Below are positions 1 through 18,098 of a stretch of 64,000 bases of DNA, one piece after another. Made by a program: the position numbers and the translations under genes. Position 1 is the first letter of the stretch; every line of letters begins with the position of its first letter. The notes under the pieces were generated by a model, which saw only the letters and a program-made list of their open reading frames with translations, searched no databases and was not told where the DNA came from. Source of the stretch: Dietzia sp. B32 (GTDB lineage: Bacteria; Actinomycetota; Actinomycetes; Mycobacteriales; Mycobacteriaceae); NCBI RefSeq assembly GCF_024732245.1, contig NZ_CP093845.1, positions 310,001 to 374,000 of the forward strand, read 5' to 3'.

Positions 1-898
1 CGGCCGAGCGGTCCACCTTGGACGGGTCCTTGCCCGAGAACGCGCCGCCGCCGTGGCGGGCCATGCCGCCGTAGGTGTCGACGATGATCTTGCGTCCGGT
101 GAGGCCGGCGTCGCCCATCGGGCCGCCGAGCACGAACCGGCCGGTCGGGTTGACCAGCAGTCGGAAGTCGGCGGTGTCGATCCCACCGGCGGCCTCGGCC
201 AGGACCGGGTCGATCACGTGCTGCGTGAGGTCGTCCCGCAGGGTGGTCTCCAGGTCGACGCCGTCGGCGTGCTGGGTGGAGATGACGATGGTGTCCAGCC
301 GGACAGCGCGGTCACCGTCGTACTCGATGGTGACCTGGGTCTTGCCGTCCGGGCGCAGATAGGCCAGCGTGCCGTCCTTGCGCACCTCGGTCAGCCGCCG
401 CGAGAGGCGGTGGGCCAGCGCGATGGGCAGCGGCATCAGCTCGGGGGTGTCCGAGCAGGCGTAGCCAAACATCAGGCCCTGGTCGCCGGCGCCCTGACGG
501 GCGATCGCGTCCTCGACCGAGTCGGTGGACGTACGAGCCTCGTGGGAGGTGTCCACGCCCTGGGCGATCTCCGGCGACTGCTGGCCGATGGAGATCGACA
601 CGCCGCAGGAGACGCCGTCGAAGCCCTTGTCCGAGGAGTCGTAACCGATCTCGACGATCTTGTCGCGGATGAGCTGCGGGATCTCCACGTAACCGGTGGT
701 CTTGACCTCGCCGGCCACGTGCACCATGCCGGTGGTGACCATCGTCTCCACGGCCACCCGGGCCGCCGGGTCCTGCTCCAGCATCGCGTCCAGGATCGAA
801 TCTGAGATCGCGTCACAGATCTTGTCCGGATGCCCCTCGGTCACGGACTCGCTGGTGAACAGCCGACGTGCCTGCGTCACAGTGGTTCTCTCTTCCAT
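1..898 (-). CDS. metK: S-adenosylmethionine synthetase, C-terminus cut by window edge
   Basis: Makes S-adenosylmethionine from ATP and methionine in the cytoplasm. The visible N-terminal 299 residues carry the family motif GHPDKICD (residues 22-29), the hexapeptide region GAGDQG and, near the window edge, the P-loop-like GGGAFSGKD. The family is usually about 400 residues, so roughly the last 100 lie outside the window. The ATG at 898 starts MEERTTVTQ and fits the family N-terminus. It follows coaBC after a gap of about 40 bp on the same strand, as in many mycolic-acid actinobacteria, so co-transcription with coaBC is likely. Confidence 0.96.
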   Translation of the reverse strand, partial: MEERTTVTQARRLFTSESVTEGHPDKICDAISDSILDAMLEQDPAARVAVETMVTTGMVHVAGEVKTTGYVEIPQLIRDKIVEIGYDSSDKGFDGVSCGVSISIGQQSPEIAQGVDTSHEARTSTDSVEDAIARQGAGDQGLMFGYACSDTPELMPLPIALAHRLSRRLTEVRKDGTLAYLRPDGKTQVTIEYDGDRAVRLDTIVISTQHADGVDLETTLRDDLTQHVIDPVLAEAAGGIDTADFRLLVNPTGRFVLGGPMGDAGLTGRKIIVDTYGGMARHGGGAFSGKDPSKVDRSA

Positions 899-940
899 GG
901 TGGGATCGCGTGTGATCGTTGCTGATCGCGTGGGAACAGA

Positions 941-2221
941 CTAGTCGGTGCGGTCCGCGTCACTCCGCGCGGTCCGCCCGTCCGCGATCCCCACGACCGC
1001 GTCGAGGAGGCGGTCGGCCAGGAGGTCCTTGCTCGCGTGCTCGACAGCCGTCTCGCCGCCGCCCGAGTCCAGGATCCAGCCACCGTTGACGTCCTTGCCG
1101 AAGGTGGTGTCACGGCCGACCTCGTTGACGACGAGGAGATCGCACCCCTTGCGGGCGAGCTTGGCGCGGCCGTGCTCGAGGACGGACCCCGATGCGTCCC
1201 CGGTCTCGGCGGCGAAACCCACCAGGACGCAATCTGCCGGGACGTCCCCTGCCGAGCGCGCGGAGACCAGCTCGGCCAGGATGTCCGGATTCCGCCGGAG
1301 GCGGATCTCCGCCGGCTCGGACTCGCTCCCCTTCTTGAGTTTGGAGTCGGAGACGTCGGCCGGCCGGAAATCGGCGACGGCGGCGGCCTTGATCACGACG
1401 TCCGCGTGGGCCGCTGCGCGCAGCGTCTGCTCGCGCAGTTCCAGCGCCGACTCGATGTGCACGGCCTCGACCGCGGGTGGGGTCGGCAGATCGGAGGACG
1501 TCACCAGTGTCACGTGGGCCCCCCGGGCGGCGGCCACCGCGGCGATCGCGTGGCCCTGTTTGCCCGAACTGCGGTTGCCGAGGAAGCGAACGGGGTCGAT
1601 CTCCTCGCGCGTGCCGCCCGAGGTGACGACGACGTTCTTCCCGGCGAGGTCCCACGGCAGTGATCCCCCGTCGAGCAGGAGTCGGGCCAGCCGCGCGATA
1701 TCGGCGGGCTCCGGAAGCCGCCCGGCGCCGGTGTCCGCCCCCGTGAGCCGACCCCACGCCGGCGGCATGACGTGGATGCCGTCCCCCCGGAGGGTGTCGA
1801 CGTTGCGTCGGGTCGCGGGGTGCTCCCACATCTCGGTGTGCATGGCCGGGGCGAGGAGCACCGGGCAGCGAGCGGTGAGGAGCGTGGAGGTGAGGAGGTC
1901 GTCGGCCCGACCGCTCGCCGCGCGGGCGAGCAGGTCCGCGGTGGCGGGGGCGACGACGACGAGGTCCGCCCGTTGCCCGAGGGCGACGTGGCGGACCGAG
2001 GGTACGTCCGAGAAGACCCCGGTGGACACCGGGTTGCCGGACAGCGCCTCGAACGTGGCGGACCCGACGAATCGCAGGGCCGCCTCTGTGGGGACGACGT
2101 CGACGTGGCATCCGGACTCGGTGAGGAGCCGGATCAGGCCACAGGCCTTGTAGGCGGCGATCCCGCCGCCGACTCCGACGACGACGCGCGGGCCGCGCTT
2201 GTCGTCCCCGGAGGGGCTCAC
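941..2221 (-). CDS. coaBC: Bifunctional phosphopantothenoylcysteine synthetase/decarboxylase
   Basis: Carries out two consecutive steps of coenzyme A synthesis: CTP-dependent joining of 4'-phosphopantothenate to cysteine (CoaB) and FMN-dependent decarboxylation to 4'-phosphopantetheine (CoaC). The N-terminal flavoprotein half starts [10 protein letters not shown] (about residue 16) and contains the substrate-clamp motif PAMHTEMW (about 125-132). The CoaB half begins near residue 195 with [13 protein letters not shown] and holds KLKK near 294-297. Length of about 426 residues is normal. I chose the GTG at 2221 because it overlaps the rpoZ TGA as GTGA. A TTG at 2236 would add five residues. Confidence 0.94.
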   Translation of the reverse strand: MSPSGDDKRGPRVVVGVGGGIAAYKACGLIRLLTESGCHVDVVPTEAALRFVGSATFEALSGNPVSTGVFSDVPSVRHVALGQRADLVVVAPATADLLARAASGRADDLLTSTLLTARCPVLLAPAMHTEMWEHPATRRNVDTLRGDGIHVMPPAWGRLTGADTGAGRLPEPADIARLARLLLDGGSLPWDLAGKNVVVTSGGTREEIDPVRFLGNRSSGKQGHAIAAVAAARGAHVTLVTSSDLPTPPAVEAVHIESALELREQTLRAAAHADVVIKAAAVADFRPADVSDSKLKKGSESEPAEIRLRRNPDILAELVSARSAGDVPADCVLVGFAAETGDASGSVLEHGRAKLARKGCDLLVVNEVGRDTTFGKDVNGGWILDSGGGETAVEHASKDLLADRLLDAVVGIADGRTARSDADRTD

Positions 2222-2502
2222 TCGCCCTCGGCGCAATCGAGCAGGTCGGAGTGCAGCTCGCGCAGCGCGATGGTCAGGGGCTTCTCGTGAAGACCCGGGT
2301 CGACCAGCGGGCCGACGTATTCGAGGATGCCCTCCTCGATCTGGTTGTAGTACGAGTTGATCTGACGTGCACGCTTGGCCGCGAAGATCACGAGTGCGTA
2401 CTTGGAGGACGCCCGCTCGAGCAGCTCATCGATCGGGGGGTTGGTGATGCCGATCGGGGTGTCGTACAGCGGGGTGGCCGCTGCGGCTTCGGTGGTGGCC
2501 AC
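2218..2502 (-). CDS. rpoZ: RNA polymerase omega subunit
   Basis: Small subunit that supports assembly and stability of RNA polymerase. The 94-residue product contains the omega signature [20 protein letters not shown] followed by [12 protein letters not shown], which gives near-certain family assignment. The GTG start is preceded by GAGGAGAACCC. Its stop overlaps the coaBC start by 4 bp, implying translational coupling. The order gmk-rpoZ-coaBC is widely conserved in actinobacteria. The 80 bp before it contain a short hairpin and a 10-bp tandem repeat. Confidence 0.95.
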   Translation of the reverse strand: MATTEAAAATPLYDTPIGITNPPIDELLERASSKYALVIFAAKRARQINSYYNQIEEGILEYVGPLVDPGLHEKPLTIALRELHSDLLDCAEGE

Positions 2503-2533
2503 TATGGGTTCTCCTCTGGGTACAGCCTGGGAT

Positions 2534-2572
2534 GGTGTCTCGGGTGACACCGGGGTGATGCCGGGTGATGCC
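2534..2572. repeat. Short hairpin plus 2x10-bp tandem repeat between gmk and rpoZ
   Basis: GGTGTC (2534-2539) and GACACC (2546-2551) form a 6-bp inverted repeat. It is followed directly by two copies of GGGTGATGCC (2553-2562 and 2563-2572). It lies in the gmk-rpoZ gap and may be part of the rpoZ leader or an operator. Function is unknown. Confidence 0.35.
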
Positions 2573-2582
2573 GGTTCCGCCG

Positions 2583-3185
2583 CTAGTCGCGGCCGACCAG
2601 CAATGATACCAACTCGTCGACGGCCTTTTCGAGTTCGTCGTTGACGACCACGACGTCGAACTCGTCGCGGGCCTCCATCTCGACCTTCGCGGTCTCGAGC
2701 CGGCGGGTCACCACGTCGTGTGGTTCGGTGCCGCGACCACGCAGTCGGACCTCGAGTTCCTCCCACGACGGTGGGGCCAGGAACACGGTCCTGCCCTCGG
2801 GGATCGACTCGCGGATCTGACGGACACCCGCGAGGTCCACCTCGATGAGGACCGGGTGCCCCTCCTCGAGAGCCTGTCGCACCGGCTCGGCGGGGGTGCC
2901 CGACAGCTGCAGCCCCCGGTGGATCTCCGCCCACTCCAGCATCCGGCCCTCGGAGACGGCTTCCCGGAAGTCCTCGGTGGACACGAAGTAGTAGTCGCGG
3001 CCGTCGACCTCACCGGGCCGCGGGGCCCGCGTGGTCATCGACACGCTGAAGTAGAGGTCCGGGAGGCGCTCGCGGAGGCGGGCGACGACGGTTGACTTCC
3101 CGACGGCGGAGGGGCCGGCCAAGACGATCAGCCGGCCCCTCTTCGCCGTCGACTCCGGGGTGACCCCGGATGACGGTGTGTTCAT
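2583..3185 (-). CDS. gmk: Guanylate kinase
   Basis: Phosphorylates GMP to GDP using ATP. The P-loop GPSAVGKS lies at residues 24-31, and the GMP-binding region [17 protein letters not shown] follows. The 200-residue length is normal. I placed the start at the ATG of MNTPSSG (3185), 7 bp after the mihF stop. Longer in-frame starts would run into mihF with low-complexity sequence. The adjacent mihF upstream and rpoZ downstream match the standard actinobacterial arrangement. Confidence 0.95.
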   Translation of the reverse strand: MNTPSSGVTPESTAKRGRLIVLAGPSAVGKSTVVARLRERLPDLYFSVSMTTRAPRPGEVDGRDYYFVSTEDFREAVSEGRMLEWAEIHRGLQLSGTPAEPVRQALEEGHPVLIEVDLAGVRQIRESIPEGRTVFLAPPSWEELEVRLRGRGTEPHDVVTRRLETAKVEMEARDEFDVVVVNDELEKAVDELVSLLVGRD

Positions 3186-3192
3186 TCGTCGA

Positions 3193-3516
3193 TCAGTCGA
3201 CCGTGAAGTCGAACCGCTCGAGCAGTGCGCGGCGCTGGCGGTCACCGAGACCACGCAGGCGGCGCGTCGGCGCGATCTCAAGCTCGGTCATGATCTCCTG
3301 AGCCTTGACCTTGCCGACCTTGGGCAGGGCCTCGAGCAGCGCGGAGACCTTCATCTTGCCAAGGATCTCGTCGCTCTCGGCATCCTTGAGCACCTGCTTG
3401 AGGTCGGTGCCGCCACGCTTCAGGCGCTCCTTGAGCTCAGCCCGGGCGCGACGGGCGGCAGCCGCCTTCTCCAGAGCAGCAGCGCGCTGCTCATCGGTCA
3501 ACTGGGGAAGGGCCAC
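3193..3516 (-). CDS. mihF: Integration host factor, actinobacterial type
   Basis: Nucleoid-associated DNA-binding protein of the mIHF family, first known as a host factor for mycobacteriophage L5 integration. It is unrelated in sequence to enterobacterial IHF. The 107 residues contain the family core: an N-terminal basic helix ([18 protein letters not shown]), then [20 protein letters not shown] and the terminal [18 protein letters not shown], a helix-two-turn-helix DNA-binding region. The GTG start has GGAGG 4 bp upstream. It heads the mihF-gmk-rpoZ-coaBC-metK run and is preceded by 400 bp without a confident gene. Confidence 0.95.
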   Translation of the reverse strand: MALPQLTDEQRAAALEKAAAARRARAELKERLKRGGTDLKQVLKDAESDEILGKMKVSALLEALPKVGKVKAQEIMTELEIAPTRRLRGLGDRQRRALLERFDFTVD

Positions 3517-3916
3517 AATTCCTCCGTCTCGTTCGTGTGTGTCTCATGACTCACGCGGATGTCCACCGTAGGACACCCCCGCCTGGTGTGCGGTGACCGT
3601 CCCCGGCGCGTCCGCGGGCTGCGGAACACCTCCGGGAGCGGGCGCTCCCTCGTGCTCACCGTACCCGGGCGGTTCCGCCGCCCCCGAGGGGACTTCCGCG
3701 GCTCCGGGCCTGATGACCTCAGCAACAGTACGCGGCCGGCCGGCCGTGTACCAGACGGGGTCCCACAGTGGCACCCCGTCTGATCTGCGCTTTGACGGTT
3801 CGAGGTTGTATGGCACCCTAGCGCCGCCGGCCGGGGCGCGCGATGTGAACCGCGCGATCCCCCGGTTCGGGCGGCCAGGGGCGTGTCGGGTGGGACGCCG
3901 GTTCACGCGAGGGGAA
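3517..3916 (-). other. 400-bp gap between pyrF and mihF with hairpin and a doubtful small ORF
   Basis: The gap holds an inverted repeat at 3753-3781 (AGACGGGGT / ACCCCGTCT, 11-nt loop), which could terminate pyrF transcription. An open frame at 3544-3774 (GTG, 76 codons, beginning VPLWDPVWYTAGRP) ends 28 bp before mihF. It keeps fairly high third-position GC but has no convincing Shine-Dalgarno and no family I recognise. The mihF promoter should also be here, but I see no clear -35/-10 pair. Confidence 0.4.
3753..3781 (-). terminator. Hairpin downstream of pyrF, possible terminator
   Basis: A perfect 9-bp inverted repeat (AGACGGGGT and ACCCCGTCT) around an 11-nt loop lies 136 bp past the pyrF stop and upstream of mihF. 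There is no T-tract, which is common in GC-rich actinobacteria. It may be an operator or part of the small open frame at 3544-3774 instead. Confidence 0.4.
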
Positions 3917-4773
3917 TCAGGCGACTGGGGAGTCGCCGGAGAACCTGTACTGCGAGGCCAGTTCGACCACGGTCGCACGCATCGCTCCGACGTCCGGACC
4001 CGCCCGGAGCACGTGCCGGGAGACGTTGACCAGGGTGTCGCCGAGCGCGGGGCCGGCGATCCTCCGGACGTCCGCGAGGGTGCCCCCCTGCTCCCCCACC
4101 CCGGGCATGAGGACCGGGCCGGAGAGCGCGTCCAGCCGCGGGGGGTCGGCGACCGTCGCACCGACGACCACTCCGAACGACCCCGGGGTGCCGTCCCCGT
4201 CACGGGTGTTCCTCAGGCCCACCTGGTCGACCACGGACTGGGCGACCGTGCCGGCGGGGCCGGTCGAACCCTGGAGCGCCCCGGCCTCCGGATTGGAGGT
4301 CCGGGCGAGGACGAAGAGACCGCGACCGGTCTCGCCGGCCATGTCGAAGGCGGGCTCGAGCGATCCCACCCCGAGGTAGGGCGACACCGTGAGCGCGTCA
4401 CACGCCAGCGGTGAGCCGTCGCGGAGCCACGCCCTCGCGTACCCCGCCATCGTGGACCCGATGTCCCCCCGCTTGGCGTCGGCCACCGACAGTGCCCCGG
4501 CCTCACCGATACCGCCCAGGACCTCCTCGAGGACCGCGAGGCCCGCGGATCCGTACTCCTCGAAGAACGCGACCTGCGGTTTGACCGCGGGCACCAGGTC
4601 TGCGAAAGCCTCCAGCGACCGGCGGGAGAACTCGGCGAGCCCGGCCGGGTCCGTCCCGAGCCCCCAGGACCGGAGCAGCGCGGGGTGCGGATCGATCCCG
4701 ACGCACAGATTGCCCCGGTCGTCGATGGCGGACCGCAGGCGCGTTCCGAAAGGGGCCCGGGAGGCGGTTCCGG

Positions 4774-4777
<4 letters not shown>
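3917..4777 (-). CDS. pyrF: Orotidine 5'-phosphate decarboxylase (actinobacterial type)
   Basis: Last step of UMP synthesis, decarboxylating OMP. The 286 residues contain the catalytic DAKRGDI motif (residues 100-106), an N-terminal CVGIDPHP, and MPGVGEQGG near the phosphate site, the layout of the longer PyrF subfamily found in mycobacteria. It ends the pyrimidine operon, and its ATG overlaps the carB TGA as ATGA. A hairpin lies 136 bp downstream. Confidence 0.95.
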
Positions 4778-8135
<3,358 letters not shown>

Positions 8136-8136
<1 letters not shown>

Positions 8137-9344
8137 CAGTTCGAGCCCTTTCTGGAGTCTGCGGAGCCGAGGTCGGAGGAGTCGAGGAGGCTGACGAAGC
8201 GGTCGAAGAGGTCGGCCGCGTCGCGGGGGCCGGCTGCGGCCTCGGGGTGGTACTGGACGGAGAACGCGCTCCCGTCGGTCAGGGCGACGCCCTCGACGGT
8301 GCCGTCGTTGGCGCAGGTGTGGGTGACCGTGGCGGTACCCCACGGGGTCTCCCAGGTCTCGGTCTCGGGAGCGCGGAGCGCGAACCCGTGGTTCTGTGAG
8401 GTGATGGCCACCGCGCCGGTGGCCTTCTCGATCACCGGGATGTTGGTGCCGCGGTGACCGAACTGCATCTTGTAGGTTTCCAGCCCCAGCGCACGGCCGA
8501 GGATCTGGTTGCCGAAGCAGATGCCGAAGAACGGGATGCCCTGACCGAGCACTTCCTTGGTGAGGTGGACCGCGGCGTCGGCGGTGGCGGGGTCACCCGG
8601 CCCGTTGGACAGGAACACCCCGTCGACGTCGAGGTCGAGGACGTCCTGGAGGGTCGACCCCGCCGGGATCACGTGGACCCGGACGCCGCGCGCGGCGAGC
8701 ATGCGGGGCGTGTTGGACTTGATGCCCAGGTCCAGGGCGGCCACCGAGAAGCGGGTCTCACCCTCGGGCTCGACCACGTAGGGGGTCTCGGTGGTCACCT
8801 CCTCGGACAGGGAGGCACCGGCCATGGACTCCTGCGCCCGGACGGTGGCCAGCATCGACTCGTCGTCGGTGAGATCCGCGCCCGAGAAGATGCCGGCTTT
8901 CATCGCCCCGCGCTCGCGGATGTGGCGGACGACGGCACGGGTGTCGATCCCGGCGATCCCGACGATGCCCTGCGCGATCATCTCGTCGGAGAGGCTGCGC
9001 TGCGACCGGTAGTTGGACGCCCGCCGGGAGAGGTCGCGGATGACCAGTCCGGAGACCCAGATCCGGCCACCGCCGACCTGTCCGTCGAGGAGCGATTCCC
9101 CGTCCTCGTCGTTCCATCCGGTGTTGCCTATCTGGGGGGCGGTGGTGACGACGATCTGGCGGCAGTAGGAGGGATCGGTGAGCGTCTCCTGGTATCCCGA
9201 CATGGCGGTGGTGAACACGGCTTCCCCGAGGGTGGTGCCGGTCGCGCCGAAGGAGGTACCGCGGTGGATGCGTCCGTCCTCGAGGACGAGCGCGGCGGGC
9301 TGCGGGGCCCCCTGCGGCGCGGGCGTGGTGCTGTGCGGTGTCAC
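8136..9344 (-). CDS. carA: Carbamoyl-phosphate synthase small (glutaminase) subunit
   Basis: Hydrolyses glutamine and passes ammonia to CarB. The class I amidotransferase triad is visible as C276 in GICFG plus H366 and E368 in QYHPE. The N-terminal half carries the CarA-specific [11 protein letters not shown] and YRSQRSL. Length is 402 residues. The GTG start at 9344 follows GAGGAGAACCA and overlaps the preceding stop as GTGA. Confidence 0.96.
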
Positions 9345-9889
9345 TGGTTCTCCTCGGTGGTGGCGCTGGGGCTGGGGGTCGTGTCGGAGGGGGCGGCGTC
9401 TCCGCGTAGGGCCTCCCAGCGGGGATAGGTGTCCTTGTCGTCGGCCCGGAAACCGGAGTCGATGAGTGTTCGGCCGTCGGTGCCCGTCACCTGCCAGCGT
9501 GCGACCAGGATGCCGCCGCCGGGCACGGTCTTGTTGGCCAGCGCCGAGGCGCGGCGCACGTCGACGAGGTCCGCGCGGGGGATCCACACGTCGGCGTCGG
9601 CGAGTTCGAGGTGCACGCCGCCGGTGTGGGCGGTCAGGGTGGCGGCCGAGCGGTGGCCGAGCGGCGGGCGGGCGATCCGGGCCTGCCAGTCCCCCGCGAT
9701 GGTACTGCCGATGTAGACACCGGTCAGCGGCCCCAGGACGATGTCGCCCGGGTCCGAGGGCCGGGCCGGGAGATCATCGAAGAGACCGGCCTGGGAGCGG
9801 CTACGGTTCCGCCATCCCAGCGTCATCAGCCCGATCAGCGTCAGCAGGACGGCGACGACGATGATGACGGTCCAGTAGTCCTGGGTCAT
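9341..9889 (-). CDS. Membrane protein of the pyrimidine operon, unknown function
   Basis: A 182-residue protein with one N-terminal membrane helix (about residues 7-25) followed by WRNRSRSQ (positive-inside) and a soluble domain of about 130 residues rich in beta-like segments ([34 protein letters not shown]). It sits between pyrC and carA, the position of a membrane/export protein in M. tuberculosis, so it is a conserved operon member. I have seen this class labelled PH-like, but no catalytic residues are visible. Start and stop both overlap neighbours (ATGA, GTGA). A role tied to pyrimidine synthesis is only inferred from position. Confidence 0.75.
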   Translation of the reverse strand: MTQDYWTVIIVVAVLLTLIGLMTLGWRNRSRSQAGLFDDLPARPSDPGDIVLGPLTGVYIGSTIAGDWQARIARPPLGHRSAATLTAHTGGVHLELADADVWIPRADLVDVRRASALANKTVPGGGILVARWQVTGTDGRTLIDSGFRADDKDTYPRWEALRGDAAPSDTTPSPSATTEENQ

Positions 9890-11207
9890 GCGAGTACCTC
9901 TCCGTCGCGGGTGGTCAGGCGGCCCCGGTACACGGTGCCGATGACCCTCGCCGCGAATGTCATTCCCTCGTAGGGGGTGTTGGCGGACAGACTTGCGAGC
10001 GCGTCGCCGACGACGGTCCACGGCGAGTCGGGGTCGACGACGGCGAGGTTCGCGGGCTCCCCCACGGCGATCGGTCGACCCTGGTCCGACAGGCCGGCGA
10101 TCTCGGCGGGCCGGGTGCTCATGACGCGGGCGAGGTCCCGCCAGGTCATGTCCCCGGTCTCGACGAGCAGGGCGGCCACGATGGGCAGGGCGGTCTCGAG
10201 CCCGAGCATCCCCGGCCGGGCGGCGGCGAACTCGCAGCACTTCTCCTGTGCGGCGTGGGGGGCGTGGTCGGTGGCCACGCAGTCGATCACGCCGGACCTC
10301 AGCGCCTCCCGCAGGGCGAGGGTGTCGTGTGCCTCGCGGAGGGGCGGGTTGACGCGGTAGACGCCGTCGTAGGTCTCGAGACGGGAGTCGTCGAGCAGCA
10401 GGTGATGCGGGGTGACCTCCGCGGTGATCGAGATCCCCTGGGCCTTGGCCCACCGGAGCAGTTCGACGGTGCCGGTCGTGGACGCGTGGCAGATGTGCAC
10501 GCGGGCACCGGCGTCACGGGCCAGGATCGCGTCGCGGGCCACGATCGACTCCTCCGCCGATCGCGGCCACCCGGTCAGGCCCAGGCGGGCGGCGTTGGGC
10601 CCTTCGTGGGCCACCGCGCCGCCGGTCAACCGGGGCTCCTCGGCGTGCTGGGCGATGAGCACGCCGAGCCCGGCCGAGTACTCCAGGGCGCGACGCATCA
10701 CGAGGGGGTCGTGGACGCACATCCCGTCATCGGAGAAGACCCGGACGCGGGCCTCCCCCGTGGCCATCTGACCCATCTCGGTGAGCTGCTCGCCCTTGAG
10801 GCCCACGGTGACGGCGCCGACGGGGTGGACGTCGCACAGTCCGACCTCGCGCCCGATGCGCCAGACCGAGTCGGCGACCGTCTGGTTGTCCTGCGGCGGC
10901 TGGGTGTTGGCCATGGCGAACACGGCCGTGTACCCGCCGCGAGCCGCCGCGGCGGAACCCGAGTGGATGGTCTCGGTGTCCTCGCGCCCGGGCTCCCGCA
11001 GGTGGGTGTGCAGGTCGACGAATCCCGGCAGCAGGACGGCGCCGGCGGCGTCGAGGGTCTCGGTGTCCGTGGAGGACGGATCGACGGAGTCGGCGGCGTC
11101 CGGGCCGATCGCGGCGATGACGCCGTCGCGCACGACGACGTCGACCGGGTCGCCCTCTCCGTACGGGCGCGCCCGCCGGATCAACAGGGTGGGTGCGTGG
11201 GGGGCGC

Positions 11208-11211
<4 letters not shown>
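9886..11211 (-). CDS. pyrC: Dihydroorotase
   Basis: Cyclises carbamoyl aspartate to dihydroorotate, using a zinc centre. The metal-binding HTH of [10 protein letters not shown] lies at residues 68-70, and ATDHAPHA supplies the C-terminal aspartate. The 441-residue length and [10 protein letters not shown] fit class I bacterial dihydroorotases. The GTG start overlaps the pyrB stop as GTGA, and the stop overlaps the downstream membrane-protein start. Confidence 0.96.
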
Positions 11212-12733
<1,522 letters not shown>

Positions 12734-12746
12734 TCACCACCTCCTT

Positions 12747-12762
12747 GTCCGCCTCGCTGGAC
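12747..12762 (-). promoter_or_regulatory. PyrR-binding RNA element in the pyrR leader
   Basis: On the transcribed strand the leader reads GTCCAGCGAGGCGGAC. This closely matches the PyrR recognition loop known from Bacillus leaders (UCCAGAGAGGCU type) and forms a GUCC/GGAC stem. The Shine-Dalgarno GGAGG of pyrR begins only a few bases downstream. That geometry fits translational repression as reported for mycobacteria, not Bacillus-style attenuation, and I see no terminator/antiterminator pair in the 69-bp gap. Confidence 0.75.
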
Positions 12763-12799
12763 GGCTCGTTAAAGGGATAGCTTTCGGTCCTGGACTCTA

Positions 12800-13378
12800 T
12801 CAGTCCCCGGGGTGCGTTCCGGGATCGGCGGACGTGGTCTCGGACACGTCCCCGGCGACGTCGGGCGTGGACCCGGACTCGTCCGCGGCGGGCTCGGCAC
12901 CCAGGCCCGACACGGCCCGCTCGGCGGCCCTGATGTGCTGGGCCAGTCCGGCCACCCGGTCGAGCACCGCGTTGACGTACGGGACCGACTTCTCCGCGGA
13001 CAGGTCGGACACCAGCAGGACCGCCTGGTCGATCACGACCGCCGCATCCACCTCGTCCGTGCCGAAGAGCAGTTCCCAGGCCCCGGCGCGCAGGACCGCG
13101 CGGTCGACGGCGGGCAGGCGCTCCAGAGTCCACTCGCGGAGGTGCTCGGAGATGGTGGAGTCCAGCCGGTCGAGTCGCTCGGCGACGCCGGTGACGATCT
13201 CCATGGTGTACGGCGCGACGTCGTGGAACTCCTGGGAGTCCTCGCCCATCTGTCGGCGTTCCTCGGCGAGCGCCACCACGTCCGCATCGCGGAGCTCCGC
13301 CTCGAAGAGCAGGGAGACGGCACGTCTACGCGCCCGGTAGCGCGATCCGCGACTCCGGTGATCGGCCTCGTCCGCCAT
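12800..13378 (-). CDS. nusB: Transcription antitermination factor NusB
   Basis: RNA-binding partner of NusE (S10) in rRNA antitermination. Recognisable elements are RYRARRRAVSLLFEAE at the N-terminus and DEVDAAVVIDQAVLLVSDLSAEK followed by SVPYVNAVLDRVA. The 192 residues exceed the usual 140-160 because of an acidic, disordered tail of about 40 residues after AAERAVSG. It starts 3 bp after the efp stop, so efp-nusB form one unit. Confidence 0.94.
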   Translation of the reverse strand: MADEADHRSRGSRYRARRRAVSLLFEAELRDADVVALAEERRQMGEDSQEFHDVAPYTMEIVTGVAERLDRLDSTISEHLREWTLERLPAVDRAVLRAGAWELLFGTDEVDAAVVIDQAVLLVSDLSAEKSVPYVNAVLDRVAGLAQHIRAAERAVSGLGAEPAADESGSTPDVAGDVSETTSADPGTHPGD

Positions 13379-13380
13379 GA

Positions 13381-13944
13381 TCAGTCGTTCACCCGGCTGA
13401 GGTAGTGACCGTCGCGGGTGTCGATACGCAGCTTGTCGCCGGTGCTGATGAACAGCGGCACCTGGACCTCGGCACCCGTCTCCAGGGTGGCCGGCTTCGT
13501 TCCACCGGTGGAGCGGTCGCCCTGCAGACCCGGGTCGGTGTGCTGCACCACCAAGTCGACGGCGACCGGCATCTCGGCGAACAGCGGCGCGCCCTCGTGC
13601 ATGGAGACCTGGACCGAGGTGTTCTCGAGCAGGAACCGCGCGCCGTCGCCCATCACGGCGGGGCTGACGTTGATCTGCTCGTAGTCCTGCTCGTCCATGA
13701 GGACGTAGTCCTCGCCATCGCGGTACAGGAAGGTCATGTCGCGGCGGTCGACCGTCGCGATCTCGACCTTCACACCGGCGCTGAACGTCTTGTCGATGTT
13801 CTTCCCGGTGACGACGTTCTTCATCTTGGTCCGCACGAAGGCGGGACCCTTTCCGGGCTTGACGTGCTGGAACTCGACGATCTGCCAGAGCTGACCCTCC
13901 TCCTTGAGGACGAGGCCGTTCTTGAAGTCGGCGGTGGACGCCAT
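13381..13944 (-). CDS. efp: Translation elongation factor P (PGKGP type)
   Basis: Relieves ribosome stalling at polyproline stretches. The 187 residues form the usual three beta-barrel domains. The tip loop contains K32 within P30-G31-K32-G33-P34, which places it in the PGKGP subgroup, where the lysine is reported to work unmodified. AAGGAG lies upstream of the ATG. It is followed at once by nusB. Confidence 0.96.
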   Translation of the reverse strand: MASTADFKNGLVLKEEGQLWQIVEFQHVKPGKGPAFVRTKMKNVVTGKNIDKTFSAGVKVEIATVDRRDMTFLYRDGEDYVLMDEQDYEQINVSPAVMGDGARFLLENTSVQVSMHEGAPLFAEMPVAVDLVVQHTDPGLQGDRSTGGTKPATLETGAEVQVPLFISTGDKLRIDTRDGHYLSRVND

Positions 13945-14020
13945 GGTCGGTACTCCTTCGGGAAGTCGTCCGCGCCGACGCCGTGTGCCGGCGCCGCGCG
14001 AATGGTCGTGGGTCGGTCCC

Positions 14021-16837
<2,817 letters not shown>

Positions 16838-16841
<4 letters not shown>

Positions 16842-18052
16842 GCCTCGTCCGTCGCCCAGTCCAGCCGCTCGGCGACCGCGTCGAGGTAGCCCCCGACGTT
16901 GCGACGGGTCTCCGCAAGCGAGTCACCACCGAACTTCTGCAGGACGGCGCGGGCCAGCACGAGGGCGACCATCGACTCCGCGACGACGCCGGCCGCCGGC
17001 ACCGCACACACGTCCGAGCGCTGGTGGATGGCCGTGGCGGCGGAACCGTCCTCCATGTCCACCGTGCTCAGCGCGCGGGGGACGGTGGAGATCGGCTTCA
17101 TCGCCGCCCGGATACGCAGGGGCTGACCGTTGGTCATGCCGCCCTCGAGGCCCCCGGCACGGTTGCTGCGGCGCTCGACTCCGTCGTCCCCGCGGACCAT
17201 CTCGTCATGGGCCACGCTGCCACGGCGGCGCGCGGTCTCGAACCCGTCTCCGACCTCGACACCCTTGATCGCCTGGATCCCCATGAGGGCGCCGGCCAGC
17301 TGGGCGTCCAGCCGATCGTCGCCGGAGACGTGGGAGCCGAGGCCGATCGGGAGTCCGTGGACGACCACCTCGACGACGCCGCCGAGGGTGTCGCCGGCCT
17401 TCTTCGCGGCCTCGATCTCCGAGATCATCGACTCGGCGGCCGCGGTGTCGAAGGCCCGGACCGGGCTGGCGTCGATCGCCTCGAGGTCGGCGTAGGTCGG
17501 TTCGGGACCGACGTAGGGCTCGGAGGCGCCGATGGAGATGACGTGGGAGAGCACCTCGACCCCGAGGACGTCCCGCAGGACCGCGCGGGCCACCGTTCCG
17601 GCCGCCACCCGGGCGGCTGTCTCCCGGGCGCTGGCGCGCTCGAGCACCATACGGGCGTCGTCGAAGTCGTACTTGAGCATCCCGGAGAAGTCGGCGTGAC
17701 CGGGCCGCGGGCGGGTCAGACGGGCCGCGCGGGCCTTGTCGTCGATCGCCTCGGGGTCGACGGGGTCCGCCGACATGATCTGTTCCCACTTGGGCCACTC
17801 GGAGTTGCCGACCTCGATCGCCACGGGCGATCCCATGGTCCGGCCGTGGCGGACCCCGCCCAGGACCCGGACGGCGTCGGCCTCGAACTTCATCCGCGCC
17901 CCGCGGCCGTAGCCCAGGCGGCGGCGGGCGAGCTGCGAGGCGATCTCGTCGCTCGTCACCTCGACGCCCGCGATGACGCCCTCGACGATCGTCACGAGGG
18001 CCTGGCCATGCGATTCTCCGGCAGTGGTCCACTTCAGCACGTCGCTGATCAT
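16838..18052 (-). CDS. aroC: Chorismate synthase
   Basis: Final shikimate step, an FMN-dependent 1,4-elimination from EPSP to chorismate. The start [19 protein letters not shown] matches the family N-terminus. Strong internal markers are [28 protein letters not shown] and GVEVGDGF. Length is 404 residues. The ATG at 18052 is 46 bp after aroE. Upstream in-frame codons give only arginine/proline-rich sequence and were rejected. Confidence 0.96.
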
Positions 18053-18098
18053 CCCACGCCCCCGCGGGTGCGGGAACATCAGGCCCGCCGCGGGCCCG

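Noticed and set aside
2534-2551. cAMP-receptor/GlxR-type operator before rpoZ
   Set aside because: GGTGTC-N6-GACACC resembles but does not match TGTGA-N6-TCACA.
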